From Micromonospora sp. WMMD1155 (lineage in GTDB: Bacteria; Actinomycetota; Actinomycetes; Mycobacteriales; Micromonosporaceae): a DNA stretch of 64,000 nt. This document shows positions 51,637-59,412 of this stretch, one piece after another (within the stretch, counting starts at the first letter, position 1; each line of letters begins with the position of its first letter). The stretch lies in contig NZ_CP120742.1 in assembly GCF_029581275.1 (NCBI RefSeq), forward strand, positions 6,510,501 to 6,574,500. Direction: 5' to 3'. The notes beneath the pieces are model-generated. The model had not been told where the DNA came from, ran no database searches, and saw only the letters and a program-made list of their open reading frames with translations. Position numbers and translations under genes: made by a program.

Positions 51637-52584
51637 GTGGAAGATCCTCTGCCCGAGCAGATGCGGGCCGCCTGCACCACGCTGCTGGCCGCGCTCGACC
51701 CCGCCGCCCGCGACGAAGCCGTGCACCCGTTCGACGACGAAACCGCCCGACGCTGGCTGGAGTACCGGCCCCGACCCCGGCCCGGCGTCAGCCTCGTCGC
51801 GATGGACGTCGCCGGGCGCAAGGCCGCCCACCGGCTGCTGGCCACCGCGCTCAGCCCCTCGGCGTACGCGCAGGCGATGGCGATCATCGCCCTGGAGGAG
51901 GTGCTGGACCGGGCCGAGGACTGGCGGCGCGGCCGGCACAGCGCCGACTACTGGGTCGCCGTGTTCGGCGACCCGGCGCGCGACGACCGCTGGGCCTGGC
52001 GGTTCGAAGGGCACCACCTGTCGGTGACCATGACGGTGGTCGACGACCAGGTCTCCCCCGCCCCGATCTTCTTCGGCGCCAACCCGGCGGCGGTGCGCTA
52101 CGCCGGCCGTCCGGTCTCCCGGCCGCTCGGCGTCGAGGAGGATCTCGCCCTGGCGCTGCTCGACGCGCTCGGCCCCGCCGAACGGGCCGCCGCGATCATC
52201 GCCGACGACGCCCCGGCGGACATCATCAGCGCCACCCGAGGGCGGGTCGACGCACCACTGGAGCCACTCGGCGTACCGGCGGACCGGTTGGGGCCTACCG
52301 GCCGCGCGCTGCTCGACCAGGTGGTCGCGCTCTACCTGGACCGGCTGCCGCCCGAGCTGGCCATCCGGGAGGCGACTCGGCTGGCCGCGGGCCCGCTGCA
52401 CTTCGCCTGGGCCGGCCCCGCCCGCTCCGGGCAGCGGCACTACTACCGGGTGCAGGGCGACGACCTGCTGATCGAGTACGACAACACCAGCCCCGACGGC
52501 AACCACGCGCACACCGTGCTGCGCCGCCCCGCCAGCGACTTCGGCGCCGACGTCCTGGCCGGGCACCACCGAACCCACCACTAG
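51637..52584 (+). CDS. DUF3500 domain protein
   Basis: A 315-residue protein with DUF3500 hallmarks: WRFEGHHLSVTMTVVDDQVSPAPIFFGANPAAVRYAGRPVSRPLGVEEDLALALLDALGPAERAAAII, then LAAGPLHFAWAGPARSGQRHYYRVQGDDLLIEYDNTSPDGNHAHTVLR. The EGHHLS and NHAHTVLR histidines recall metal-binding sites. Function unknown; the family often precedes sugar-related genes. GTG 51637. Followed by a 250-base gene-free stretch and the IS110 element. Confidence 0.85.
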   Translation: MEDPLPEQMRAACTTLLAALDPAARDEAVHPFDDETARRWLEYRPRPRPGVSLVAMDVAGRKAAHRLLATALSPSAYAQAMAIIALEEVLDRAEDWRRGRHSADYWVAVFGDPARDDRWAWRFEGHHLSVTMTVVDDQVSPAPIFFGANPAAVRYAGRPVSRPLGVEEDLALALLDALGPAERAAAIIADDAPADIISATRGRVDAPLEPLGVPADRLGPTGRALLDQVVALYLDRLPPELAIREATRLAAGPLHFAWAGPARSGQRHYYRVQGDDLLIEYDNTSPDGNHAHTVLRRPASDFGADVLAGHHRTHH

Positions 52585-52721
52585 GACCGGCGCCCGCCCG
52601 GCCCGGCGCCGCGCCGACGTGCCCGCCCGGGGGGCCGGGCTCGCCCGGTCCGGCGCCGCGCCCACCTGCCCGCCCGACGGCGCTCCCGGCCCTGCCTGCG
52701 CCCGGGGCGGGCGCCGCCCGC

Positions 52722-52803
52722 GGTGATCGACGTCAGATCGCCGATGTGGCGGCCTCCCGCCTGCCCGGACACCCCCGTCTCGCCGAGATGGAGTCGATCA
52801 TCG
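52722..52803. repeat. GATC-palindrome family, copy F (next to IS110)
   Basis: Left arm TGATCGACGTCAGATCGCCGA (from 52724) and right arm TCTCGCCGAGATGGAGTCGATCA (ending 52800) pair imperfectly; outer ends are TGATCGAC/GTCGATCA. The inner GGACACCCCCG matches copies D, E and G. It lies 24 bases outside the IS110 end. A direct repeat of ~27 bases (CCGGCGCCGCGCC...) occurs just before it at ~52602 and ~52651. Confidence 0.55.
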
Positions 52804-52839
52804 CGCCCGCGGGTGCCGAGCCGGATGCTCCTATAGAAG

Positions 52840-53895
52840 TCAAGGGGTGTTGAGGGCGGTGAAGTCGGCGAGGAGGGCGGTGTGGACCTCGCGGACGATG
52901 TAGCGCTTGAGGCAGCGCATGATCTCTTTTTTGTTGAGTCCTTGTTTGGTGCGTTTGTCGACGTAGGCGCGGGTGCGGGGGTCGTAGCGCATGCGGACCA
53001 GGGCGATGGTGTGCAGGGCTGAGTTGGCGGCTCTATCGCCGCCGCGGTTGAGGCGGTGCCGATCGGTGCGTCCGCTGCTGGCGGGGATGGGTGCGGCTCC
53101 GCAGAGGTGGGCCAGGGCGGCGTCGGAACGCAGCCGGTCGGGGTTGTCGCCGGCGGTGGTCAGGAGCTGTCCGGCGACGTCGGGGCCGACGCCATAGACG
53201 GCGCTCAGGTGTGGGGCGGTGCGGGCGACGACGGGTCGTAGCCGGCGATCGGCCTGGTTGATCTCGGTGGTCAGGGTCTGGATCCGGGTGGCGATCACGG
53301 CCAGGGCCGCCTTGGTGGCTTCCACAGGGTCGGTGAGCCGGGTCTCGTTGACGGGCAGTGCGGCGCATCGGTTGACGAGTGTCGTTGCCGGACCGTTGAG
53401 TTCTTGGCGCAGCGTGTCGGGCGCGGAGGCGATCAGCCCGTGCAGCTGGTTGAGGGCAGCGGTGCGGGCCTTGACCGCTCCGCGTCGGGCGACCCGCAGG
53501 GCGCGGATGGCTTCGACGGGGCCGGTGCGGGTCTTGGGTGTGCCGTTGGCCTGCCCGGACAGGGCCGCGCGGGCAGCGGCGAGCGCGTCCAAGGGGTCGG
53601 ACTTACCTTTGGCGCGGCGGGCCCGCCGATCGGGGCGGTCGACCTCGACCAGGGCGATGCCACGAGCGGTGAGGAAGCGGGCAAGTCCGGCGCCGTAGGT
53701 GCCGGTGCCTTCCACGCCTACCTTCACCACCGCACCGAACCCCCGCAGCCAGGCCAGCAGGAGCTGGTAGCCGGCGGTGGTAGCCGGGAACTCCTGATCA
53801 CCCAGAATCCGGCCGGCCTGATCAACCGCCGCCGCGTGATGAGTCTTGCCGTGGGTATCGACTCCGCCTGTGACCTGACGCTTCCTGGCTGCCAT
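52840..53895 (-). CDS. IS110-family transposase (DEDD/RuvC-like serine recombinase)
   Basis: A 351-residue protein. The RuvC-like DEDD residues are Asp13 (GGVDTHGKTHH), Glu62 (VGVEGTGTYG), Asp100 and Asp103 (KSDPLDALAAARAAL). The C-terminal Tnp domain has YGVGPDVAGQLL and the catalytic serine region PASSGRTDRHRLNRGGDRAAN (Ser273/274). ATG 53895 gives the standard beginning MAARKRQVTGGVD. All key residues are intact, so the protein is probably active. Members use an RNA guide (bridge RNA) to choose donor and target. Confidence 0.93.
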   Translation of the reverse strand: MAARKRQVTGGVDTHGKTHHAAAVDQAGRILGDQEFPATTAGYQLLLAWLRGFGAVVKVGVEGTGTYGAGLARFLTARGIALVEVDRPDRRARRAKGKSDPLDALAAARAALSGQANGTPKTRTGPVEAIRALRVARRGAVKARTAALNQLHGLIASAPDTLRQELNGPATTLVNRCAALPVNETRLTDPVEATKAALAVIATRIQTLTTEINQADRRLRPVVARTAPHLSAVYGVGPDVAGQLLTTAGDNPDRLRSDAALAHLCGAAPIPASSGRTDRHRLNRGGDRAANSALHTIALVRMRYDPRTRAYVDKRTKQGLNKKEIMRCLKRYIVREVHTALLADFTALNTP

Positions 53896-53996
53896 GCTGA
53901 AACCGTCGTCCCTCTCGCTTGCACCGAACAGGGTCGGCACGCACCGCCGGGACGGGCGGACAGGACAGTGATGGGACCTCTTGCACAGGCTCCTAT
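53896..53996 (-). ncRNA. Candidate bridge RNA region of the IS110 element
   Basis: The ~100 noncoding bases upstream of the transposase are where IS110-group elements encode their bridge RNA. The minus strand includes GTGCAAGAGGTCCCATCACT, which looks familiar from other actinobacterial IS110 5' regions (from memory). I could not fold it reliably or identify the target- and donor-binding loops. Confidence 0.4.
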
Positions 53997-54129
53997 CAGG
54001 TCACGAACGCCCCGCAGGTGAGTGCAGGAACGGGTCACCCGGACAGGCCGACGAATCCGCTAGAAGACGCCAACGTCAGTCAGAGGCTGAGTCAGACCAG
54101 CCGGGTGATCCGCTCCTACATCCTCACTG

Positions 54130-54888
54130 TCAGGGGCGGGTGGCCTCGATGAGGAAGCGCTCGGCGTGGGCCACGAAGGGGCCGTCGTCGACGATGCGGC
54201 GGTGGAGTTCGCGTAGCCGGTCGCGGTAGCGCTCGACCGTGAACCCGGGCACCGTCCAGATCACCTTGCGCAGGAACCAGACCACCGCGCCGACGTCGAA
54301 GAACTCCGCCCGCAGGGTCGCCCGGCGCAGGTCGACCACCCGCAGACCGGCCGCCTCGGCGGCGCCGACCGCCTGCTCGGGGTGCCGCGTGGCCGGAGGC
54401 GGCAGCGGGCCGAGGATCGCCTCGCTCAACTCCCGCATGGTGCCCGGCCCGATCTGCTGGGAGAGGAACGTCCCGCCCGCTCGCAGCACCCGCGCCGTCT
54501 GCGCCCAGTCGGTGTGTACCGGATGCCGGCTGACCACCAGGTCGAAGGAGGCGTCGCGGAAGGGCAACGGCGCGTCCGGGTCGACGGCCACCACCGTAGC
54601 GCCGACCCGTCGCAGGGTCCGTCGGGCGACCTCGACGTTCGGCGGCCATCCTTCGGTGGCCGTCAGCAGCTCCGGGGGCTGGGGCACCTCGGCGAGCACC
54701 TCCCCACCGCCGGTGTCCACGTCCAGCGCGCTGGTGGCCCGGGCCATCCGCTCGGCGACCATCCGCGCGTACCCCCATGGTGGACGCTCCTCGGCGGCCC
54801 GACCGACCAGCCAGTCGAAGCCCCACCCGTCGACCGGGGCGGCTGCGGCCTCCGCGATCAGTTCCTCGGCGTCACGCTCGGCATCCAT
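54130..54888 (-). CDS. SAM-dependent methyltransferase (class I, type 11-like)
   Basis: A 252-residue protein. Motif I is unusual, SALDVDTGGGEVLAEVP, followed by WPPNVEVARRTLRRVGATVVAVDPDAPLPFRDASFDLVVSRHPV and RAGGTFLSQQIGPGTM. The C-terminal VWFLRKVIWTVPGFTVERYRDRL fits tRNA/ubiE-like small methyltransferases of actinobacteria. ATG 54888. Substrate unknown. It is the first chromosomal gene after the IS110 element; the insertion lies downstream of it and does not disrupt it. Confidence 0.85.
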   Translation of the reverse strand: MDAERDAEELIAEAAAAPVDGWGFDWLVGRAAEERPPWGYARMVAERMARATSALDVDTGGGEVLAEVPQPPELLTATEGWPPNVEVARRTLRRVGATVVAVDPDAPLPFRDASFDLVVSRHPVHTDWAQTARVLRAGGTFLSQQIGPGTMRELSEAILGPLPPPATRHPEQAVGAAEAAGLRVVDLRRATLRAEFFDVGAVVWFLRKVIWTVPGFTVERYRDRLRELHRRIVDDGPFVAHAERFLIEATRP

Positions 54889-55043
54889 GGCGGCCAGCCT
54901 CGCGGTCGGACACCCCGACCGGCAAGCCATTTGCCGCCGCGCCCGTGAGGCTGTCGTGCCACGACGGCCGCGCGCACCGCTCGCGCCGCCCGGCGACCGG
55001 TCCCCGAGGTGCGCGACCGGCTCACCCCGGGCAGCGGCAGGTC

Positions 55044-55238
55044 TCAGCCGAGGCTGAGCTGGTGTTCTTCGAGGGCGGCCTGGAGGATGCGCAGCGCCTT
55101 CGGACCCATGCCGTGCAGTCTGGCCAGGTCGGCCCGGGGGACGTCGACGAGCTGACGCAGTGTGGTGTAGCCGGCGCCGTGCAGGGCACGGGTGGCGGGT
55201 GCACCGATCGTGGGGAGCGTGTCCAGAGACGAGGTCAT
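55044..55238 (-). CDS. Helix-hairpin-helix protein (64 aa)
   Basis: MTSSLDTLPTIGAPATRALH then GAGYTTLRQLVDVPRADLARLHGMGPKALRILQAALEEHQLSLG. Two HhH-like units (PTIGAPATRALHGAGY and LHGMGPKALRIL) resemble the C-terminal DNA-binding repeats of RNA polymerase alpha-CTD or UvrC. Likely non-specific DNA binding. ATG 55238. A short stand-alone gene between the methyltransferase and DUF2231 genes. Confidence 0.75.
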   Translation of the reverse strand: MTSSLDTLPTIGAPATRALHGAGYTTLRQLVDVPRADLARLHGMGPKALRILQAALEEHQLSLG

Positions 55239-55398
55239 CCGTGATGGTAAACCGGCCAGCCACCCAGGCGGCGTCCCGTTCACGCGCGCCGCCGGACCGA
55301 CCTGGTCGGTCAGCGGCCGGGCTGGGCGCCTGACCGGAAGCCGCCGGGGTCGGGTCAGCGGCTCGACTACGCGCCCGGCCGGAAGCCGCCCGGCCCGG

Positions 55399-55896
55399 TC
55401 AGCGGCTGGGCCAGGGGCGGCGGATTTCGCCGGTGGAGACGGCGAGCGCCTCCAGCCCGCCGGCCTCGGCCCGGCCGGCGTCGAAGTGACGCATGAGGCG
55501 GGCACCCAGGTGCACACCGACCCCGCCGATCGCCAGTGCGACCAACTCGGTCGCCAGGATCGCGGCTGACGCCCCTCGATCCGGTGACTGGGACCGGACC
55601 AGGCAGGTGAGCAGGAACATGCCGGCCATCACCGCGTTCACCAGGTTGAAGGCGATCGCGGTGCGGCGGGTGTGGTCCCCCGGTACGTCCCACAGGTCGA
55701 CCATGCCCGCCACCGCGGTCAGCGCCGCGGCGACGAGGGCCGCGACACCCGTCCAGTAGCCCACCTCGCCCAGGAACGCCGGCCCACCGACGACGTCGGT
55801 GAGGTCGAAGACGGTGGCGCTGACGAACAACCCGAGCGGGAACGTCACCAGCATCGGTTGGATCGGATGCCCCTGCACCCGCAGTCGGCTCTGCAT
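55399..55896 (-). CDS. DUF2231 membrane protein
   Basis: A 165-residue protein with four hydrophobic segments: MQSRLRVQGHPIQPMLVTFPLGLFVSATVFDLTDVV, VGYWTGVAALVAAALTAVAGMVDLW, AIAFNLVNAVMAGMFLLTCLV and LATELVALAIGGVGVHLGARLMRHF. The GHPIQPMLVTFPLGLF opening is the DUF2231 signature. Related proteins are proposed to be redox or haem-linked membrane subunits, with no firm function. ATG 55896. Confidence 0.87.
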   Translation of the reverse strand: MQSRLRVQGHPIQPMLVTFPLGLFVSATVFDLTDVVGGPAFLGEVGYWTGVAALVAAALTAVAGMVDLWDVPGDHTRRTAIAFNLVNAVMAGMFLLTCLVRSQSPDRGASAAILATELVALAIGGVGVHLGARLMRHFDAGRAEAGGLEALAVSTGEIRRPWPSR

Positions 55897-56011
55897 CGGT
55901 CCTCCCCCGGGTCGGCGCAGCTCACCTGACCAGAGTGCTACCCGAGCCCGCTCGCGGCGAAACGATCCCGCCCGACTCGCCGCTGACCGGACGAACGGAC
56001 ACCGCACGCCC

Positions 56012-56089
56012 TGATCAACTCGCGTTTCAGGAAACCGGGCCGTCGCAATGCCTCGGATACCACGCCTTCAAGGAACCCGAGTCGATCAT
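56012..56089. repeat. GATC-palindrome family, copy G
   Basis: Left arm TGATCAACTCGCGTTTCAGG (from 56012) and right arm ending GAACCCGAGTCGATCATG (56089). The inner GGATACCACGCCTTC and GAAACCGGGC(C)GTC segments match copies D and E. Located between DUF2231 and ANTAR genes, both on the minus strand. Confidence 0.65.
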
Positions 56090-56127
56090 GGAGGCGAGGA
56101 GCGCGAGCGGACTGGGTGGATGGGTGG

Positions 56128-56868
56128 TCAGGCGTCGCGGGGGCGGGAGACCGTGTGGACCAGGCGTTCGGCCACCTCGCGCAGCGGGATGTCGAGCGAG
56201 GTCGCGGCGGTACGCAGCACGTCGAGGGCTTCGGCCGGTGGGCACCCGCGCTGCGTCATGATCACGCCGACGGCCTGGCCCACCACACCGTCGTGCAGGA
56301 GCGTGGCGTCGCGTTCGTCGGCGAGGACGAGTTGCCGGCTACGGTCGCGGACAGCGGCCAGCAGCAGGCCGGCGTGTTCGGCGAGCAGCATCGCGGTCAG
56401 CTGGTGTTGCGGGGTGAGCAGGTCCGGCGAGGCGGCGTAGAGGTTGATCGCACCGATGACCTGGTCGTCGATGTCCACCGGCGCGGAGATCACCCCGCGT
56501 ACGCCGAGGTCGCGGGCGCGCGCCGTCCAGACCGGCCAGCGGGGCTCGGCGGTCAGGTCGGCGGCGAGGACCATCTCGCGGCGTTGGATGGCGCTCATCG
56601 CCGGGGAGTCCGGCCCGTGTCGCAGGTCGTCCAGCCCGGCGAGCCGCTCGTCGGAGGCGGCCACGCCGGCCGGTTCGCCGGCGCGGAGGGCGGTGAAGCC
56701 GCACCAGCGCACACCGGCCACAGCGTCCCGGGTGACCCGGACCAGTGCCAGGAGCGCGTCGTCGAAGTCGGTCAGGGCGATCAGACCTGCGGTCAGCTCC
56801 CGTAACAGCGCGGCGGTTTCCAGGACGCCGAGGGTCTGCACCACCGGCTCCCGCGTGTCGAGGTTCAC
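56128..56868 (-). CDS. GAF-ANTAR domain regulator
   Basis: A 246-residue protein. A GAF-like sensor (~30-165; FTALRAGEPAGVAASDERLAGLDDLRHGPDSPAMSAIQRREMVLAADL, GVISAPVDIDDQVIGAINLYA) is followed by a C-terminal ANTAR domain (~185-240; DGVVGQAVGVIMTQRGCPPAEALDVLRTAATSLDIPLREVAERLV). ANTAR binds tandem hairpins in RNA to prevent termination. GTG 56868 is preferred; an upstream frame exists but has no domain sequence. No two-component kinase is adjacent. Target RNA unknown. Confidence 0.87.
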   Translation of the reverse strand: MNLDTREPVVQTLGVLETAALLRELTAGLIALTDFDDALLALVRVTRDAVAGVRWCGFTALRAGEPAGVAASDERLAGLDDLRHGPDSPAMSAIQRREMVLAADLTAEPRWPVWTARARDLGVRGVISAPVDIDDQVIGAINLYAASPDLLTPQHQLTAMLLAEHAGLLLAAVRDRSRQLVLADERDATLLHDGVVGQAVGVIMTQRGCPPAEALDVLRTAATSLDIPLREVAERLVHTVSRPRDA

Positions 56869-56997
56869 CGGATCGCAGCCTCCGTGCACGTCCGCTTCTG
56901 CCCGCCGGGCGTCGTCACCTGTGTCATCGTCTGCTCTCTCCCGACTTGACCGACCAGCCCTACTACCCTCGGAAACCCGGGTCGAAACGACGTAAAC

Positions 56998-57037
56998 GGG
57001 GCCCCCTGCCGAGCCTAGGCACATGGCAGGAGGCCCC
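56998..57037 (-). terminator. Terminator hairpin downstream of secA2
   Basis: 13-base arms GGGGCCCCCTGCC (56998-57010) and 57025-57037 with one G-U mismatch and a 14-base loop, 12 bases past the secA2 stop. A likely terminator before the ANTAR gene. Confidence 0.65.
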
Positions 57038-57048
57038 GAGGGCCTACG

Positions 57049-59340
57049 TCAGCGGGAGGCTCCGCTGAGTCGACGCCCGATGGAGGCGATCAGCCGGTCC
57101 AGCTCGGAGCCGAACGGGTTGTCGTGCACCAGGTACGTCCAAGTGGCGGTGGGCCGGACGAGGGTGCCGTCGTCGGCCTGCCAGTCCTCATCGAAATCGG
57201 TCTCGTTGAAGGTGGCGATGGTGCGGGCCTCGATCTCCGGGACCAGGTCGTTGAAGGCCGGCACGGCGGCCCGGTGGAACTCGTCCAGCGGGTCGAGGCG
57301 GCCCAGCGCGCGCAGGTGCACGCCCTCGCGGACCTCCGACAGCTCGGCCAGGTGCTCGGCCCAGAGCCGGTCCAGGTGGTAGAGCGCGATCGAGCGGGCC
57401 GCGCGGGCGAGCAGGTCCTCGTCCATCTCGCCGGCCTTCTCGGGCTCCTTCTCCAGCAGCATCACCGCGGCGACGTCGCTGGTCAGCAGCCGCTCGCGCC
57501 GAGCGGCGAGGGCCTTGCGCTGCTGTTCGATCACCACGCTGTAGCGCCAGGTGTTGCGGTGGATCTCATGGTTGACGCCCTCGGCGACCCGCTGGGCGTG
57601 CTCCACCGCGTAGTCGACCTGCTCGTCGGTGACCAGGCCGTCGGCGTTCATCCGCGGCGAGGGCGGCACCGCGTCGGCGGCGTGCCGGACGACCAGGTCG
57701 TCCTCCAGGCTGACGAAGAAGACCGACCCGCCGGGGTCGCCCTGCCGGCCGGCCCGACCGCGCAGCTGGTCGTCGACCCGACGGCTGTCGTGTCGGCCGC
57801 TGCCGATCACGTAGAGCCCGCCCAGCTCGGCGACCCGCTCCCGGTCGGCCTGGTCGCTGCCGCCGAGGCGGATGTCGACACCCCGGCCGGCCATCTGGGT
57901 GGACACGGTCACCGCGCCGTACGCGCCGGCCTCGGCGATGATCGCCGCTTCCTCGTCGTCGTTCTTGGCGTTCAGCACGACGCACGGCACACCGGCGGCG
58001 TTGAGGCCGGCGGCCAGCCCTTCGGACTCCTTGACGTCCAGGGTGCCGACCAGCACCGGTCGCCCCTTGGCGTGCGCGCGCTGGATCTCGTCGATCAGCG
58101 CGTCGTCCTTCTCGGCCCGGGTGGCGTAGATGCGGTCCGGCTCGTCCTCACGGATGCACGGGGTGTTCGGCGGGATCACCGCGACCTCGAGGTTGAAGAA
58201 CTCCCGCAGCTGGTCGCCGACGTGCACCGCGGTGGCGGTCATGCCGCAGACCTTCGGGTAGAGCGCGATGTACGCCTGCATGGCGATGGTGCCCAGCACC
58301 TCGCCCTCGGCGGTGGCGTCCAGGCCCTCCTTGGCCTCGACCGCGGCCTGGAGGCCGTCGGGCCAGCGGCGGCGCTGGGCAACCCGGCCGCGCATCTCGT
58401 CGACCAGCTCGACCGAGCCGTCCCGGACGATGTAGTCCACGTCACGGTGCAGCAGGGCGTGGGCGTGCAGCGCCACGTGGATCGCGGAGAGCTGCGCGAC
58501 GTGCTCCTCGTCGTAGAGGTCGATGCTGAGCTTGGCCTCGACGGCGGCCAGGCCGGCGGAGGTGAACGCCACGCTCCGCCCGTCCTCGGCGACCGTGTAG
58601 TGCTTGCCCTTGCGCAGGCCGCGGACCAGCGCGGCGGCGGCGTGCACCGGGTCCTGCTCGCCCGGCACCGAGCCGGCCAGGACCATCGGCACCCGCGCCT
58701 CGTCGATCATGATGGAGTCGGCTTCGTCGACGATCGCGGTGGTCAGCGGGGGTTGCACCCGGTCCTCCACGTCGGTGACCAACTGGTCGCGCAGGTAGTC
58801 GAAGCCGGCCTCGCTGACCGAGACGTAGGTGACGTCGCAGGCGTACGCGTCGCGTCGCTCCTGCGGTGAGGACGCCTCGTTGACCCAGCCGACGGTGAGG
58901 CCGAGCAGGGTGTAGACCGGCTCCATCCACTGGGCGTCGCGACGGGCCAGGTAGTCGTTGATGGTGAGCACGTGCACCGGGCCGTTGCCGAGTCGGACGT
59001 GCCCGTACGCGGCGATCGTGGCGGTGAGTGTCTTGCCCTCACCGGTGGCCATCTCGGCGACCTTGCCGGAGAGCAGCGACATCGCGCCGAGCAGCTGCAC
59101 GTCGTACGGCCGCTGGTCGAGGCCCCGGCGGGCGGCCTCGCGGCCGATCGCGCAGATCTCCTCGTAACCGACCGCGGCACCCGCGGCCTCGGTCAGCTCG
59201 GCGTCGTCGAGCGCGGCGAGATCGTCCGCGCGCGCCTCGATCGCCGGCAGCAGCTTCTCCAGCGGAGCAAGATCCACGGTCGAGCCGGGGCGCTGAAGGA
59301 ACCGCCGGAACTTGCTCTTGAACCGTTGCGACACACCCAT
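57049..59340 (-). CDS. secA2: Accessory Sec translocase ATPase SecA2
   Basis: A 763-residue DEAD-like ATPase. Walker A ATGEGKT (~98-104) in MATGEGKTLTATIAAY, Walker B VDEADS (DEAD 205-208), QMAGRGVDIRLGG and GRHDSRRVDDQLRGRAGRQGDPG (motifs V/VI). It is shorter than housekeeping SecA and lacks its C-terminal zinc-binding tail, matching the actinobacterial SecA2 lineage. SecA2 exports a subset of proteins, often without classical signal peptides. ATG 59340 (MGVSQRFKSKFRRFL) is chosen over a TTG at 59349. No SecY2 or accessory Sec proteins adjoin it, so it would use the canonical SecYEG channel. Confidence 0.93.
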   Translation of the reverse strand: MGVSQRFKSKFRRFLQRPGSTVDLAPLEKLLPAIEARADDLAALDDAELTEAAGAAVGYEEICAIGREAARRGLDQRPYDVQLLGAMSLLSGKVAEMATGEGKTLTATIAAYGHVRLGNGPVHVLTINDYLARRDAQWMEPVYTLLGLTVGWVNEASSPQERRDAYACDVTYVSVSEAGFDYLRDQLVTDVEDRVQPPLTTAIVDEADSIMIDEARVPMVLAGSVPGEQDPVHAAAALVRGLRKGKHYTVAEDGRSVAFTSAGLAAVEAKLSIDLYDEEHVAQLSAIHVALHAHALLHRDVDYIVRDGSVELVDEMRGRVAQRRRWPDGLQAAVEAKEGLDATAEGEVLGTIAMQAYIALYPKVCGMTATAVHVGDQLREFFNLEVAVIPPNTPCIREDEPDRIYATRAEKDDALIDEIQRAHAKGRPVLVGTLDVKESEGLAAGLNAAGVPCVVLNAKNDDEEAAIIAEAGAYGAVTVSTQMAGRGVDIRLGGSDQADRERVAELGGLYVIGSGRHDSRRVDDQLRGRAGRQGDPGGSVFFVSLEDDLVVRHAADAVPPSPRMNADGLVTDEQVDYAVEHAQRVAEGVNHEIHRNTWRYSVVIEQQRKALAARRERLLTSDVAAVMLLEKEPEKAGEMDEDLLARAARSIALYHLDRLWAEHLAELSEVREGVHLRALGRLDPLDEFHRAAVPAFNDLVPEIEARTIATFNETDFDEDWQADDGTLVRPTATWTYLVHDNPFGSELDRLIASIGRRLSGASR

Positions 59341-59412
59341 GAGCGGCAACGGTACGCGATTCGGGCCGCCATGCGCGGCCCGGCCGCCGACAAGTTGGCC
59401 GGATCAGACGAC

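Larger units (their letters stand above)
52827..53996 (-). mobile_element. IS110-family insertion sequence
   Basis: The element contains the transposase (52840-53895) and about 100 noncoding bases upstream of it. Eight bases, GCTCCTAT, occur at both edges (52827-52834 and 53989-53996), consistent with the short core repeated at IS110 junctions. IS110 elements lack terminal inverted repeats and usually make no target duplication. The right edge is less certain: a similar GCTCCTAC occurs at 54112-54119 and would lengthen the element. The short 3' side and longer 5' side suit the IS110 group rather than IS1111. Confidence 0.7.

Noticed and set aside
54112..54119. GCTCCTAC as the right end of the IS110 element
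   Set aside because: It matches the left edge over one base less than 53989-53996 and would add another ~120 bases; kept only as an alternative boundary.
57049..59340. Housekeeping SecA (SecA1)
   Set aside because: Too short, lacks the C-terminal zinc tail, and has the actinobacterial SecA2 sequence pattern.
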